A model generated the notes under the pieces. The model made no database searches. It saw nothing but the letters and a program-made list of their open reading frames with translations, and was not told the origin of the DNA. The position numbers and the translations under genes are program-made. Of a stretch of DNA of 64,000 nucleotides, positions 10,901 through 21,162 are shown in pieces. Position 1 is the first letter of the stretch, and each line of letters starts with the position of its first letter. Origin of the DNA: Telopea speciosissima (taxonomy: Eukaryota > Streptophyta > Magnoliopsida > Proteales > Proteaceae); contig NC_057925.1 of the NCBI RefSeq assembly GCF_018873765.1, positions 44,237,010 to 44,301,009 of the forward strand, in the 5' to 3' direction.

Positions 10901-13900
10901 AATCCCAAAAGCTCAAGCTCTTAAGTAAGGACTACAACAATGTATATCAACACACATATACATTCCCTCAAACATGCAGGCTCCCACACACACACGGCAC
11001 TGCACATGACACCATCACATGGTGGCCCCATCACGTGGCACCAAAGGGCATAAAACACATAACACAAACCCCTCGGACTTACCAGAGATCAAGCACCCAA
11101 CCTCTTGGCTCTGATACGATGTTACAACCGCTTATCCCAAAAGCTCAAGCTATTAAGCAAGGGCTATAACTGTTAAACAGCATAGTGTGTGTAGGGGTTT
11201 TATGTTATGTTCTTATTACTAGGTGGGTTTAGCTGTAATTAGACTTAACTATCCTTAGTTGTAATTTCTGTTCATATCAACAGTTCTGTTGCAATCTTTC
11301 TTGTTAGAAATTGTAACGAGGCCAAGCATGTGCACAAGAAAAACTTGTCTCTTTCCTAAAGATGGTGGTTTAAAATTTGAAACGTTTTACCATTAGTCCA
11401 TTACAAAGAAAAGGGTTTTAATTTAACAATGGACATTAATCGCAGTAGGCTTACACAACAGATCAACACTGATCCATGAATCTCTACTTAATTACTAATG
11501 AGTTGACCAGGATATAGAGAGTTCCTATGGTGGATGTTGATTGTTGATGAGATGTTTTTATTGACAGGCACAGAGAAAGTATATACCAACTAGAATTATG
11601 GAAAAATGCTAGAATCAGAATATTTTAACTAAGACAGACTTAGAAGGCAATGTTAGAATATAGGGTCACGAACATGGGAACAGTTGAGATCAATGGCTTG
11701 GTCGAATCATACATAAGAATGGGGAGTTGAGGAAGTCCCGGGTGTATGTTGTACATTTATGAGATGGTCTAGACAATAATAAAAAGTAAAAAACACCAAG
11801 TTAGAATCAAAAGATCCTAATGCAAGCCAAATTAAGAGAAAATATATGGATTTCAGTTCCAAGAACGGTAGGAGTACAAATGACAAAATAGTTGAAACCA
11901 ATAATTCAACCATTTGTAGATGCACTATTGTTGGTGAAGCCTGATTTGGTCCAGAAAGTGCGGTTGAGACCTTTGGAGGGCCGTTTCGGCCTCAAAACGA
12001 CCTCGGAATGCCGAAAAATGGCAGGACTTTGGCGTGGAGTTGTGTTGGGCTCGTCGAGATCTTCGAAATGAGTACTTTGAGTCATGTGTTATGTTTTGGT
12101 CCGCCTCAGGTTTTTTGGCAATTTTTGGGCTAGGGGCATTTGTGTACTTTCCGGGGTTTAGGGTTTTCTTATATATTGTTCTTATCTCTTTGAGATAGGG
12201 TTATGAGGGTTTGTAACATTTTCAGAGAAAATAGTGAAACCTGTTCCACTGCTCGGCCGTGGATGTAGCTTCCATCTTGGAGGTGAACCACATAAATCTC
12301 TGTGTTGTGCGTTGTGTGTGCTCTCTCTATTTTCGTTTTTCTTCTGCAAATCGCCATTCTGGGCGTTGTTTTCTTAACATGCACCCTGTTTGAACCTGTT
12401 ATGTTATTTTATATGATAGATGGTTAATACCTCTGCTAGTGTTTGCTGTCAATCCCAAGCCCGGATAAAGGAGGGTTGGTGCGTGTCAGCAGCCTTGGTG
12501 CATGTCGGCAGCCGGCACTAAAAAAAACCGTTAGCTAGGGCGCCCCGTAAGCAACGCGTCGCTTCGGCATCCGGATGTAGTGACAAGTAGGTAAGGATTC
12601 TTGCACAATGGATGAGTGTGGGTAAAGAAGCTAGTCCAAAAGCATAGGATTAGATTAGCATCTTGGAACTTCGGATCTTTAACGGGCAAGATCCTAAAAT
12701 CGATAGATGTTATGAGGAAAAGAAGGATTAACACAGCTTGCATTCAAGAGACTAGATGGAAGGGTAAAAATGCGAAGGGAAAATTGCCTAGATCTACTAG
12801 ATTGTAAAAAGATTTATAAAATGGGTAGGGATAAATTATATTTTACATACACAAGTTACAATATTGAAAAGATTTACCAAATCTCCATATGAGTGAAAAA
12901 GCTAAAGGAATAACCAAAAATACCCCAGCATCTTTCTCTATCTCCCCTCATTTTTTATTCCCCACTCTTGATCTTCTTCGTTCTTCTTCTACCGAGAAGG
13001 CGGGGTTGCAGACTTGCAGGGGAGGGCAGTCAAGTAAAGGGGGGGGCCATGGGTCCGCAGGGGTGAGTCTAGCGGGGAAGGATGGAGGCAAGCTTTGAGT
13101 TGCAGGGATTGAGTGGATCGGAGAACAGGGGTGGGGCGGAGCTGAGTCTAACAAAGAATGTGATAAAGGAGGTTCTGAGCGTGTTTAATATGGATTAATG
13201 ATTAATAGGTACTGGCAATGTAGGATTATGATATTCAAAATTCTAATAGACGCCCTCAACTGAATTTTTGGAAGCTTATCCTTCACTGGATGAAACATAG
13301 CTCTATGGTTTGCGGTTTAGGTGGTACTGATTCATATCCATGTATATTGCTTTGGATTTTAACATTTATATCCATTTGTAAAGAGTTAGATACAGTCATC
13401 CAGTCACCCTTTCCCATTCTATTCTTCTTCGATTTCAACAAAAATAGCCTCGGCAAGTTTTCGATAATGGCAATAACATCTTTCTGTTCCAATCCTGCGT
13501 ATTTTCTTGGTTTTAATGATGGTAGTTGCTAGATCTTCTCCATCGTTGCAGTTTCTTGTTTGTGGATAAGATCCTTGATAACCGGCCGGACTCCACAAAT
13601 TCACAGTGTGAGGGAGGGAGGGAGGAATGCAGGCGTGAATGATGAAACCTATCTCTCCTTAAGGTTCAAGGATACCAAGAGGATAGATTATTTGAGAATT
13701 TGTTCACGAGATTTGATAAGATGGAAAAATCTCATTTTCTATACCCTTTGCACCCCAGCCCACTGTTGTTCCTCCACCCACACCATCCCCTGTTCTGCAC
13801 GACCTACCTCAATCCCTACAACTCAAAGCTTGCCTTCACTCTTCTCCATTAGACTCACCCCTGCCTACCCCTATGCAGCCCGACGTTCCCACCCCACCCC

Positions 13901-16900
13901 TTGCTTGCCCGCCCTCCCCTGCAACTCCGCTTCCTCTGTAAAAGAAGCAGAAGAACAAAGAAGATGAATGGTGGGGAATAAAAGAATCAAAAGTGGGTTG
14001 GTTTGATTAAAAAACAAGGGAGGGATAAAGAAAGATGTTGGGGGGCATTCTAGGTTAGCTCTTTAATGTTTTTTTTTTTCTAAATGCTGATTTGGTTGAT
14101 CTTTTCAATATTGTAACGTGTGTTTGTAAACATAATTTATTCCTACCAATTTAGTAAATCTTTTTGTTAACTAGTAGATCTTGGCAATTTCCCCAAAAGC
14201 CAAAGAGTTGAATGACTTTAAACTTTGGTATACGAGGGATAAAAGTAATAGAAGCAGAGTAGGCATAGTAGTGGATAAAGATGTAACGAATGATGTGGTG
14301 GATGTTGAAAGATTTGATGATAGGATTATATCCATCAAGATTGTGTTGGGAACATATGGATAGATTAGTGCAAGGTTTTAGTCAAGGAGAAAAGATTTTA
14401 TAAAGGGTGATCTGAATGGACATGTTGGGAGAGATCGTAAAGGCTATGCAGATTGAGATATGGTTTTGGAGAGAAGAATGAGGAGGGGATTTCAGTTTTA
14501 GATTTTGTTGTGGCTTACAATTTATCCGTTATAAACACATACTTTGAAAAGAGAGGTGCATTTAGTTACCTTCAAAAGTGGCTATCATAGTAGCCAAATA
14601 GATTTCTTTCTAACTAGAAGGTCCGATAAGTTGTTATGTAAGGACCGTAAGGTTATAACAGGAGAGAGTCTAACCCACAAAACGTAGATTAATGGTCTTG
14701 GATGTGTCTCATTATGCCAAATCGTAAGAAAGTTGAACTTATTTGCCCTAAGATAAGGTGGTAGAGCTTAAAAGAAGATATCTTGAAATCATTTACTGGT
14801 AAAGTGGTTAAACAAGGAAAATGGGATTTTAATGGGAACACTAATAAAATGTGGAATGAGATGACTGCTTGTATTAAAAAGGTTGTTAAAGATGTCTTAG
14901 GCGAATCGAAAGGAAAACGTCATTCCTCTTGGGAGACTTGGTGGTGCGATGATGAAGTTCAAGCAGCAATTAAAACTACAAAAGCTAGTTTTAAGACATG
15001 GCAAAGGACCAAGGATGTAGAGGCTCTAAAGAAGTATAAATTAGCCAAAAATGAAGCTAAGAAGGTTGTGGGAAAAGCAAAGGCAACAAAATATGAAAGA
15101 CTATCTCTAAAATAATTAAACAATGAGGAAAGGAAGATTAGAGATTTCAATCGTGTTAGATGTATTAAAGTGAAAATGGGAAACTACATAATATGGGATG
15201 AGGACATTAAAAAGAGATGAAAAGATTGTTTCTACAGCCTACTAAATGAAGACATTTCGAGTAATAGAATCCGGGAAGACTGCATTACCCACCAAAACAC
15301 CTTATGTCTTACATATATACGAAAAATTAGGGTGCCTGGAGTAAAAGATGATTTAAGGAGGATGAAAGTAGGCACTAGATCCAGATGGGGTCCTGCTAGA
15401 AGTGTGGAACAGCTTAAAAATCTTCGGTTTATCTTGACTATCTAAGTTGTTTAATAAAATTATGAGCACAAGGAAAATGCCAAATGAACGGAGGAGAAGC
15501 ATTGTGGTTCCAATTTATAAAAATAAAGGTGAAATTCAAAGTTGCAATAACTACAGAGGCATAAAACTAATGAGTCATACTATGAAATTATGGGAGAGAG
15601 TTATTGAAACTCTCGTGAGACAAGAAACTACTATTTATTTACTTAGGAGACTCATGGAAAGATTTAGAGATTACAAGAAGGATCTCCATATGATCTTTAT
15701 TGACCTAGAAAAAACTTATGACAAAGTCCGTAGAGAGATAATCTAGCAAGTACTAAAGAAAAGAAGTGTTTCAAGTAAATATGTAGACAGAATGAAAGAT
15801 ACGTACAATGGTGTGGTGACTAGTGTAAGAACTGTAGAGGGTCAAGGTAGTGAATTCCCAATTACAATTGGGTTACACCAAGAATCAGCTTTAAGCCCTT
15901 ATTTATTTGTGTTTATTATGGATGATTTAACCAAAAAGCATTCAAATTGAGGTTTCTTGTTGTATGCTTTTTGTCGATGATATTGTTTTGGTGGATGAGA
16001 CAAAAGTAGTGATTAACACTAAGTTGGAGCTATGGAGATTGTTACGGCGAAATCTGAGTTGTTATCCACCTGGCCGAGCTGATCTGCACAGGTAAACAAC
16101 ACAAGACAAAAGAGTGCCGGTCTGAGCCAGTTAGTACACTCCGATGCCTAAGTCAAACCTCTGCACAAATAAATTCTCAAATTCAAAGAGCTTGAAAGTG
16201 AGAGAGTCCCCTTTACCTGGAATGAGAGTCACTATTTATAGGTTTGAGTTGCCAAATCGTTATGGGAATCATTGGTTCGTGGACAATAATTCAAATCTCA
16301 TGTAATCCTAGGTGTCGTTCTCAGGATTCGACATTTGTCAGATCGGGGGTCACGCAGAAAGCATGGTCTTGATCAAATTTGGCACATGGTTAAGTTATTT
16401 TACTGCATCGATTTTAGGTATTCAGGGCTCTGAGCATGATCCGAGTAGACTAGGCCGATCTCACATTTTACTCGACGGCTAATTTTGTTATTTCGAGCTT
16501 ATTCGTTTATCCCCTGGTCAGCGGGCTGGTTCTACTCGTTGATTGGGTCTTTCGGTCCTGTCGTGGTCTGGCTCAATTCCGCCATTGGCCGGTCCACAAT
16601 GTATCATCTGTTGATTGGCCAATTATAATTATGGTTCATCAGAGATCAACCTTGGAATCAAAGGATTTTAAGATTAAGTAAAACGAAAACAAAGTATATG
16701 CTGAGTAACTTAAGTTACACTAAGACGAATAATGAGGTGGTAAATATTGATGAGACGGAGATTTTGCAAAGTGATTATTTTAGGTATCTAGGCTCAATCA
16801 TAGATAAAGAAGGTGATATAGAGGATGATGTTTCATAGGGAATTAAAATAGGATGAATGAACTGGAGAGGTACGTCTACAGTGTTGTGTGATTAATGTAT

Positions 16901-18555
16901 TCCTTTAAAATTTAAAGAAAATTTTTATTGGACAATCATACGACCAGCTATGATGTATGGTGCAAAATGAGCAATGAAGAAGCATAATGTGGATAAACTC
17001 AATGCAACAGAGATGAGGATGCTGAGATGGATGTATGGCAAAACTAGGAAGGATAAAGTAAAGAATGATCATATTAGAGTTAATCTGGGAGTAGCTCTAA
17101 TACATGATAAGCTAAGAGAAAGTTGTTTGAGGCTGCATAGCCATGTTCAACGGAGGCCTTTGGAAGCTCCAGTCCAAAAGAGTGATTTGATTCAAATTGA
17201 AGGAGCTAAATGAGTCAAGGGCAAACCCAAAATAACTCTAGGAGAAGTGGTGAGGAAGACATGCATATCTTAGGCCTTTTATCATGTATGACCTCGAAGA
17301 TAGCTGATTTGGAGGGTAAAAATCCATGTAGCCGACCCCATTTAGTTGGGATAGGCTGAGTTGTGTTGTTTGGTGTATGGTTACTGGTTGGTTGTTGCTT
17401 GCAAGACGAAAAAAGGTGAACCGGAACTGTGGTAGGAACCAAGGTTCAATTTCAGATTTCGAACCCCATTTTGATTTCTGTTCGAAACCGAATTATTACG
17501 GTGAAATTTTGGTCCATTTTGATACTGCAGTTTCGATAGTCATTTCGTTTCGATTTCGGTCGAACCAATGTGGGAACCACCAGAGAATTTACCAACTCAA
17601 AGCAGTGGCATCTTCACCCCACCATATTTAGTCCTTTTGTTCACATACCAGCAGGAAACCTCAATAGTCTCAATTTTCTGGGACAGCTCAGTTTTCCGGG
17701 AATGGTCAAGGCATCAAAGTGCTCATCATGCAACGATAAAAAAAAATAGCAATAACAAGAACTTCAGCCCATATAGCATTAGAATTACCGCAACTCTATA
17801 AATAAATCAATGCAGCCGCCCAACTAATTGAACCCTGAGGTGCAAAGGAAAAGAGCTAACGGTGTTCATCTTCTCGACCTGCTCGATTAATTCCACCAAG
17901 GACCTTATATGCTTCCGAATGCATTGAATCCACCCTCAATGAATAAATTTTCACCCCAGCTTCCAGTGTGCAGCTTGCCTACACGAAATATAAATGAATG
18001 AAAGAAAGTGGCATTCACTCAAAAGAATTAATTCCAAATTACTCCTCATAGAGTATCAACCTTTTGAAAATTAGTCTCGACATCATCTTGTGCTTCAACT
18101 TTAATAATCTCACTAAGATGATCTATGAGGTTCAGTTCCCACGTGTTTTTCTGATTGATTTTCTGCAAACGCAAACGGTACATTAAAAAGGGAAAAACAA
18201 ACAAACAAACAGGGAAATGAAACAAACAAAAGCCGTTGAACACGAAATATGAATTGAGCAACTGCAAATAGCGTGGGGAATAACTACGAACATTTTCGCT
18301 TGACAGCTTAACACAATTCTGGAACAACTCAATAATCTGCTCCTTACAGAGGCAAGGATCGGAAGGTGGAGGTTCAGTAGCAGCAATGGCCTTACGGCGG
18401 ATAGCGGCAGCACGTGCTGCCCGAGCCTGGGCACGTTCTAGTTGATCGTCGTTGGAGCCCAAAAATAACGGACTGATCGGAGATTGGACACGAGAAGCCA
18501 TGAGTGCCCTCTGCCTCGTCGCGGTTGACGGATTAGGGCTCAAAGCATCCGCCAT
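4921..18555 (-). CDS. CAPH: Condensin I complex subunit CAP-H (kleisin), 12 exons found, 3' exon missing, in-frame stop
   Basis: CAP-H is the kleisin that bridges the SMC2/SMC4 heads in condensin I and drives mitotic chromosome compaction. Exons with GT-AG borders: 18555-18292, 18162-18061, 17978-17861, 10202-10131, 10058-9998, 9838-9638, 9539-9265, 9140-8996, 8894-8644, 8509-8479, 5773-5634, 5031-4921. Family blocks in order: [20 protein letters not shown] and [13 protein letters not shown] (exon 1), [15 protein letters not shown] (2), [20 protein letters not shown] (3), [19 protein letters not shown] (5), [20 protein letters not shown] (6), [16 protein letters not shown] (8), [20 protein letters not shown] (9), [20 protein letters not shown] (12). 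Oddities: TAA at 8830-8832 in exon 9 lies between in-frame conserved sequence, probably from CAA. Exon 4 (72 bp) leaves phase 1 whereas exon 5 needs phase 0. The C-terminal exon expected to encode the conserved end of the family was not found below 4921; it may lie outside the window. The family assignment is secure; activity of this copy is doubtful. Confidence 0.88.
5774..7784. other. CAP-H intron 10, no recognised coding content
   Basis: The lower part of the large intron between exons 10 and 11 contains a C13 run near 6270 and otherwise ordinary AT-rich sequence. No exon of CAP-H or complete transposon was recognised. Confidence 0.5.
7785..8445 (-). mobile_element. 5'-truncated LINE 3' end (zf-RVT region) in CAP-H intron 10
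   Basis: Read on the minus strand, the segment gives frameshifted pieces of the zinc-binding region that ends plant L1 ORF2, including [18 protein letters not shown] and [22 protein letters not shown]-run at about 7792-7799 on the plus strand marks the A-rich 3' tail. It belongs to the same LINE family as the copies at 48,847 and 63,397, which share IHLFFTCPFSSSIWKGIL and AVNNHIWMERNIRKW. Confidence 0.75.
9915..10036. repeat. 61-bp tandem duplication over CAP-H exon 5 and its donor site
   Basis: Two adjacent 61-base copies (9915-9975 and 9976-10036) start ATGAAATAGGAAGG and share ATTACCA[CT]CAAGCTTTTTCACA and CCTCAAAAGAT. The upper copy holds the real end of exon 5 (CTTAATGTGAAAAAGCTTGATG followed by GTAATT, split here for length: CTTAATGTG / AAAAAGCTTGATG). 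The lower copy repeats this 3' exon half and donor inside the following intron. Confidence 0.9.
10203..10887. other. Start of CAP-H intron 3 (low-coordinate end), nothing recognised
   Basis: Short ACAC runs lie near 10340. No exon or transposon end was recognised. Confidence 0.4.
10888..11179 (-). mobile_element. Miniature LTR element (SMART/TRIM-like), about 292 bp
   Basis: Two short direct repeats, 10888-10952 and 11120-11179, both begin TGTTACAACCGC, share ATCCCAAAAGCTCAAGCT and end in CA. Just inside the right repeat, the minus strand reads TCGTATCAGAGCCAAGAGG, close to the plant initiator-Met primer-binding site TGGTATCAGAGC. That layout matches very small LTR retrotransposons with terminal repeats under 100 bp. 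No target duplication was seen, and the internal 167 bases encode nothing. Confidence 0.55.
11180..11925. other. CAP-H intron 3, nothing recognised
   Basis: AT-rich sequence with no coding signal. Its right edge carries TGCAC, the candidate target duplication of the adjacent LTR. Confidence 0.4.
11926..12379 (+). repeat. Copia-like solo LTR, copy 1
   Basis: The sequence runs from TATTGTTGGTGAAGCC to CGTTGTTTTCTTAACA and is flanked by TGCAC on both sides (11921-11925 and 12380-12384). Internal words GCTCGGCCGTGGATGTAGC and GGTGAACCACATAAATCTC are typical of plant copia LTRs. The same sequence recurs at 24,663-26,307. No internal region follows, so it is read as a solo LTR left by recombination. 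Confidence 0.7.
12777..14194. mobile_element. Non-autonomous Mutator-like element with long terminal inverted repeats
   Basis: The left end GGGAAAATTGCCTAGATC is mirrored by a right end whose reverse complement reads GGGGAAATTGCCAAGATC. Inverted homology continues inward for over 300 bases, including GTTACAATATTGAAAAGAT and a GC-rich block with CAAGCTTTGAGTTG. The nine bases outside each end, AAATGCGAA and AAAAGCCAA, agree at seven positions, fitting a Mutator-type 9-bp duplication. The 600-base centre (about 13,160-13,740) has no transposase and could be captured host sequence. It was inserted into the endonuclease region of the RTE element. Confidence 0.8.
16040..16641 (-). mobile_element. 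Solo LTR, 602 bp, with perfect 5-bp target duplication
   Basis: It begins TGTTACGGCGAAATC, ends GGTTCATCA, and is flanked by GAGAT at 16035-16039 and 16642-16646. The flanking RTE reading frame resumes exactly across it (…LELWR then STLESKGF-like sequence). On the minus strand CTATAAATAGTGACTCTC gives a good TATA box, so the LTR points left. No primer site or internal region remains. Confidence 0.88.
17372..17860. other. CAP-H intron 3, upper end
   Basis: It contains repeated TTTCGA / TCGAAC words at 17,440-17,570 that may be a decayed MITE. No coding exon lies between the RTE end and exon 3. Confidence 0.4.
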
Positions 18556-18804
18556 TAGTTTTAATTAGATCAGAGCATTCTATGGCTTTTCAAACTTTCT
18601 ATTCTTTCCCAGACCTTTCTTTCTCTGTTTCTGGTTTTCCTTTCGAAGGGAGAGAGAAAGAGACGAAACGTTTCTCGTCGGGGATCGGAGCACCAGTAGC
18701 TTCTGCAACAAATGAAAAAATGTTCCCTTAGTTTCTCTGATTTCCCTCTTTTATTTGAATCGACTGGGAGGAGGGGAAAAGATATGGCGTAGTGCAAGGA
18801 CTAG

Positions 18805-18815
18805 ATTTATAAAAT
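18805..18815 (-). promoter_or_regulatory. Candidate TATA box upstream of CAP-H
   Basis: The minus strand reads ATTTTATAAAT about 250 bases before the CAP-H start codon at 18555. Position and sequence fit a core promoter, but nothing else confirms it. Confidence 0.25.
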
Positions 18816-19039
18816 GCTGTGGTCCCCGCGATGAACGATCAGTGCCGCATCATCGTCTAGCTAGAAGACCAAACACTTGGACTGATAAGAAACGCGCCAC
18901 TTTGATTGTATGTTTCATCGCTTACGTGTCAAGAATCAGGGCCAACCTATCAAAATGCTGGATCCACTCATATGTGGAATCAGGGGCTCGGTAGTGGGAC
19001 TCTGATTAGAAAGGCAGAGCATCATATCAATTGCATTTC

Positions 19040-21103
19040 TTCTTTATTTTTTTTGTTTCTTTTTGTTTTTGTTTTTTTTGGAAAGAGGGAGATTTTATAT
19101 TGATAATTAACGAATACAAGGGATTTACATTTTGTATAATTTCTTCCCATTGACATTTATCTTGTATTAGAGGGGAAAGTGTCTAATGGATCTCGTTTTT
19201 TTTTGTTTATAAGCAAACTATTACTGAGGGAACAATGTTCCAATAGAGTCAGCATACAAAATAAGGGAAATAAACTGAGGGGGAGAAGAAATCCAACACA
19301 ACGAATGCTGGGAAGACGCAACAAGTGAAGCCATAGAGTCTGCCATAGCATTAGCCTCCCTCAAAGAATGAGAAAACCTAACATCATCGAACAACGAGAC
19401 CAAATTGAGCAATCGTTAATGATTGTCCCAATCCTCCAAGGAATAGCATCTGTTTGACCGCTAAGAAGATGCATCACAAGAAGATTATCAGTTTCAAAGA
19501 TGATCTTTCTTAGATTGAGAGAAAGTGCTAGCTTTAATGCCTTCCTAATCGCCAAAGTTTCAACAACCAACACAGAATTCTATCCAACTCTTTCCAAAAA
19601 GCTGCAAATGAAATTGGAGTTGGAGTCTCGGCAAACTCCCCCAATACTGACATTGCCCGGATTACCCAAACTTGCGCCATCAATGTTGAATTTCACATAT
19701 GGATGATGGGGCTGATTCCAACGAACCAATCTTCTCTCTCTGGCCGATGTGAAGTGAAAGTGGCTAACAACTTCTCTTGCTCCTATGATTGCTCTAAGAA
19801 CAATCTCTCTTGGGTTGAAAGTCTCTTGGCGGAAGATCCAATCCCAATAATCGATCTAGATGTTCCACAAGATACTGCAGCAATAAGAAATCAACAGGAT
19901 ACAATCCCTATCGGAATCATTCTGGCCTTTAATTAGATTGCAAATTGTTCTAGTCATTGACTGATTCATGAAAAGATGAAGTAACCCCGCTTGTTGCCAA
20001 ACTTGACTAGTGATCCTGCAACCGCCAAACAAGTGCTCCATAGATTGATAATGCTCAAGACAAAGAGAACAATAGGGACTCAGATTTAGCCCTCTGCTAA
20101 TTAAAAGGTCAGGTAGGGGTAGTTTGTGATGGAGAATTTTCCAAATAAGGTGTTGCACCTTAGGAACTGCAGGGACATGCCATATCTTGAGCCAAAGAGG
20201 ATCAATTTGATGAGAGAAGCCATTCAATGCAATATTGTATGCAGAAGCCACAGTGAACATACCATTAGACGTTGCTGCCCATATGAATTTATCCTCCCTA
20301 AGGAACATCAGAATAGGAATTGAAAGTATTCGAAATGCCACATCCAGAGGCCACCAATGAAAAATCATGTCTCTTTTCCAAGAACCATTAGAACAATCGA
20401 TCAACTCCGCAACCCGCTTTGGTGCACTACTAAGCATTGGAAATGGAGCAGCAGAAGGAGGATGCGATGGAATCCAATAATTAATCCAAGGGTCAATAGA
20501 CTGCTCATCCCCTACCTGAATAAAAAGGCCCTTCCTGATAAGATCTCTTGCAGAGCATACCGATTTCCAACCCCATGATGCATTAGAAGGGCATGATGCA
20601 GAATGCAATGAGGAAAGAAGAGTTTGGAAAGTATTTGGTTTTCATCAATCTTCCCCACAACGAGTACTAAGATGTGAGCAGTTCCCATGCTTTCTTGGCA
20701 AGTAAGGCTTGGTTCATAGCAGCCGACTATTTTATATTAAGACCACCAAACCTCTTTGGTTCGCAAATAGTAGCCCAAGTAATAGTGGGAACCATACTCT
20801 TGCTGCCATTAGACCAGAAGAAATTCCTGGTAGAAGCATCCAAGGACTAGTGAATGGAAGCCGGAAGCTTAAAGCAAAACATTACATATAATGGCATAAC
20901 AAACAATGTTGATTGTACAACACTAATTTTCCGGCCGGGTTGAGGAATTGTGTCTTCCAATGTTGGAGCTGCCAAGAATGAAAAAAACCGGCCAAGAAAT
21001 CAGCACATGTATTGACTTTTCCCAAGTGATGCAAGAATACATAGCTTCAAAAAAATTCACGAAGCCCGTGAATGTCGCCAATCAACCCAATAGCAAATCA
21101 TGG
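19040..21103 (-). mobile_element. 5'-truncated L1-type LINE with 17-bp target duplication
   Basis: The element is flanked by CATATCAATTGCATTTC (19023-19039) and CATATCAATTGTATTTC (21104-21120), which differ at one base. T-rich sequence at 19,040-19,080 is the tail. On the minus strand, parts of the reverse transcriptase C-terminus (20,640-20,940) lead into a 250-residue frame at 20608-19856 holding the zf-RVT domain (WKILHHKLPLPDLLISRGL, CSLCLEHYQSMEHLFGGC). An RNase H piece follows at 19573-19221 (RKIIFETDNLLVM, REANAMADSMASLV). Stops and shifts break it. Its first 160 bases (20,945-21,103) look like an extra RNase H end, out of order. Confidence 0.85.
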
Positions 21104-21162
21104 CATATCAATTGTATTTCAACTTGCTGAGATTAAAATGTCTAATTCCCTAGATCCCTCAT

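Larger units (their letters stand above)
12430..17371 (+). mobile_element. RTE-clade LINE, degraded and interrupted by two younger insertions
   Basis: Pieces in order are an endonuclease start at 12,616 ([28 protein letters not shown]) and, after the [24 protein letters not shown] (14,222). Reverse transcriptase follows: [40 protein letters not shown], and an FVDD box near 15,970 ([15 protein letters not shown]). The C-terminal region comes last (16,650-17,213, with [13 protein letters not shown]). The 3' end has the usual RTE words GTAGCCGACCCC and TTAGTTGGGATAGGC. Several stops and frameshifts are present, so it is inactive. It sits in CAP-H intron 3 in the opposite orientation to the gene. 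A relative lies at 35,960-37,440. Confidence 0.85.

Noticed and set aside
13560..13967. 135-residue frame inside the Mutator-like element
   Set aside because: Spans centre and right arm. Its C-terminal half is the inverted copy of the left arm and there is no homology I recognise.
18046..18555. 169-residue continuous frame as one CAP-H exon
   Set aside because: Residues between SSEN and KINQK are a read-through intron with good GT-AG borders (18291 to 18163).
18570..18797. 75-codon frame upstream of CAP-H as a separate small gene or uORF
   Set aside because: No conservation recognised and it lies in the probable 5' UTR. Kept only as a possibility.
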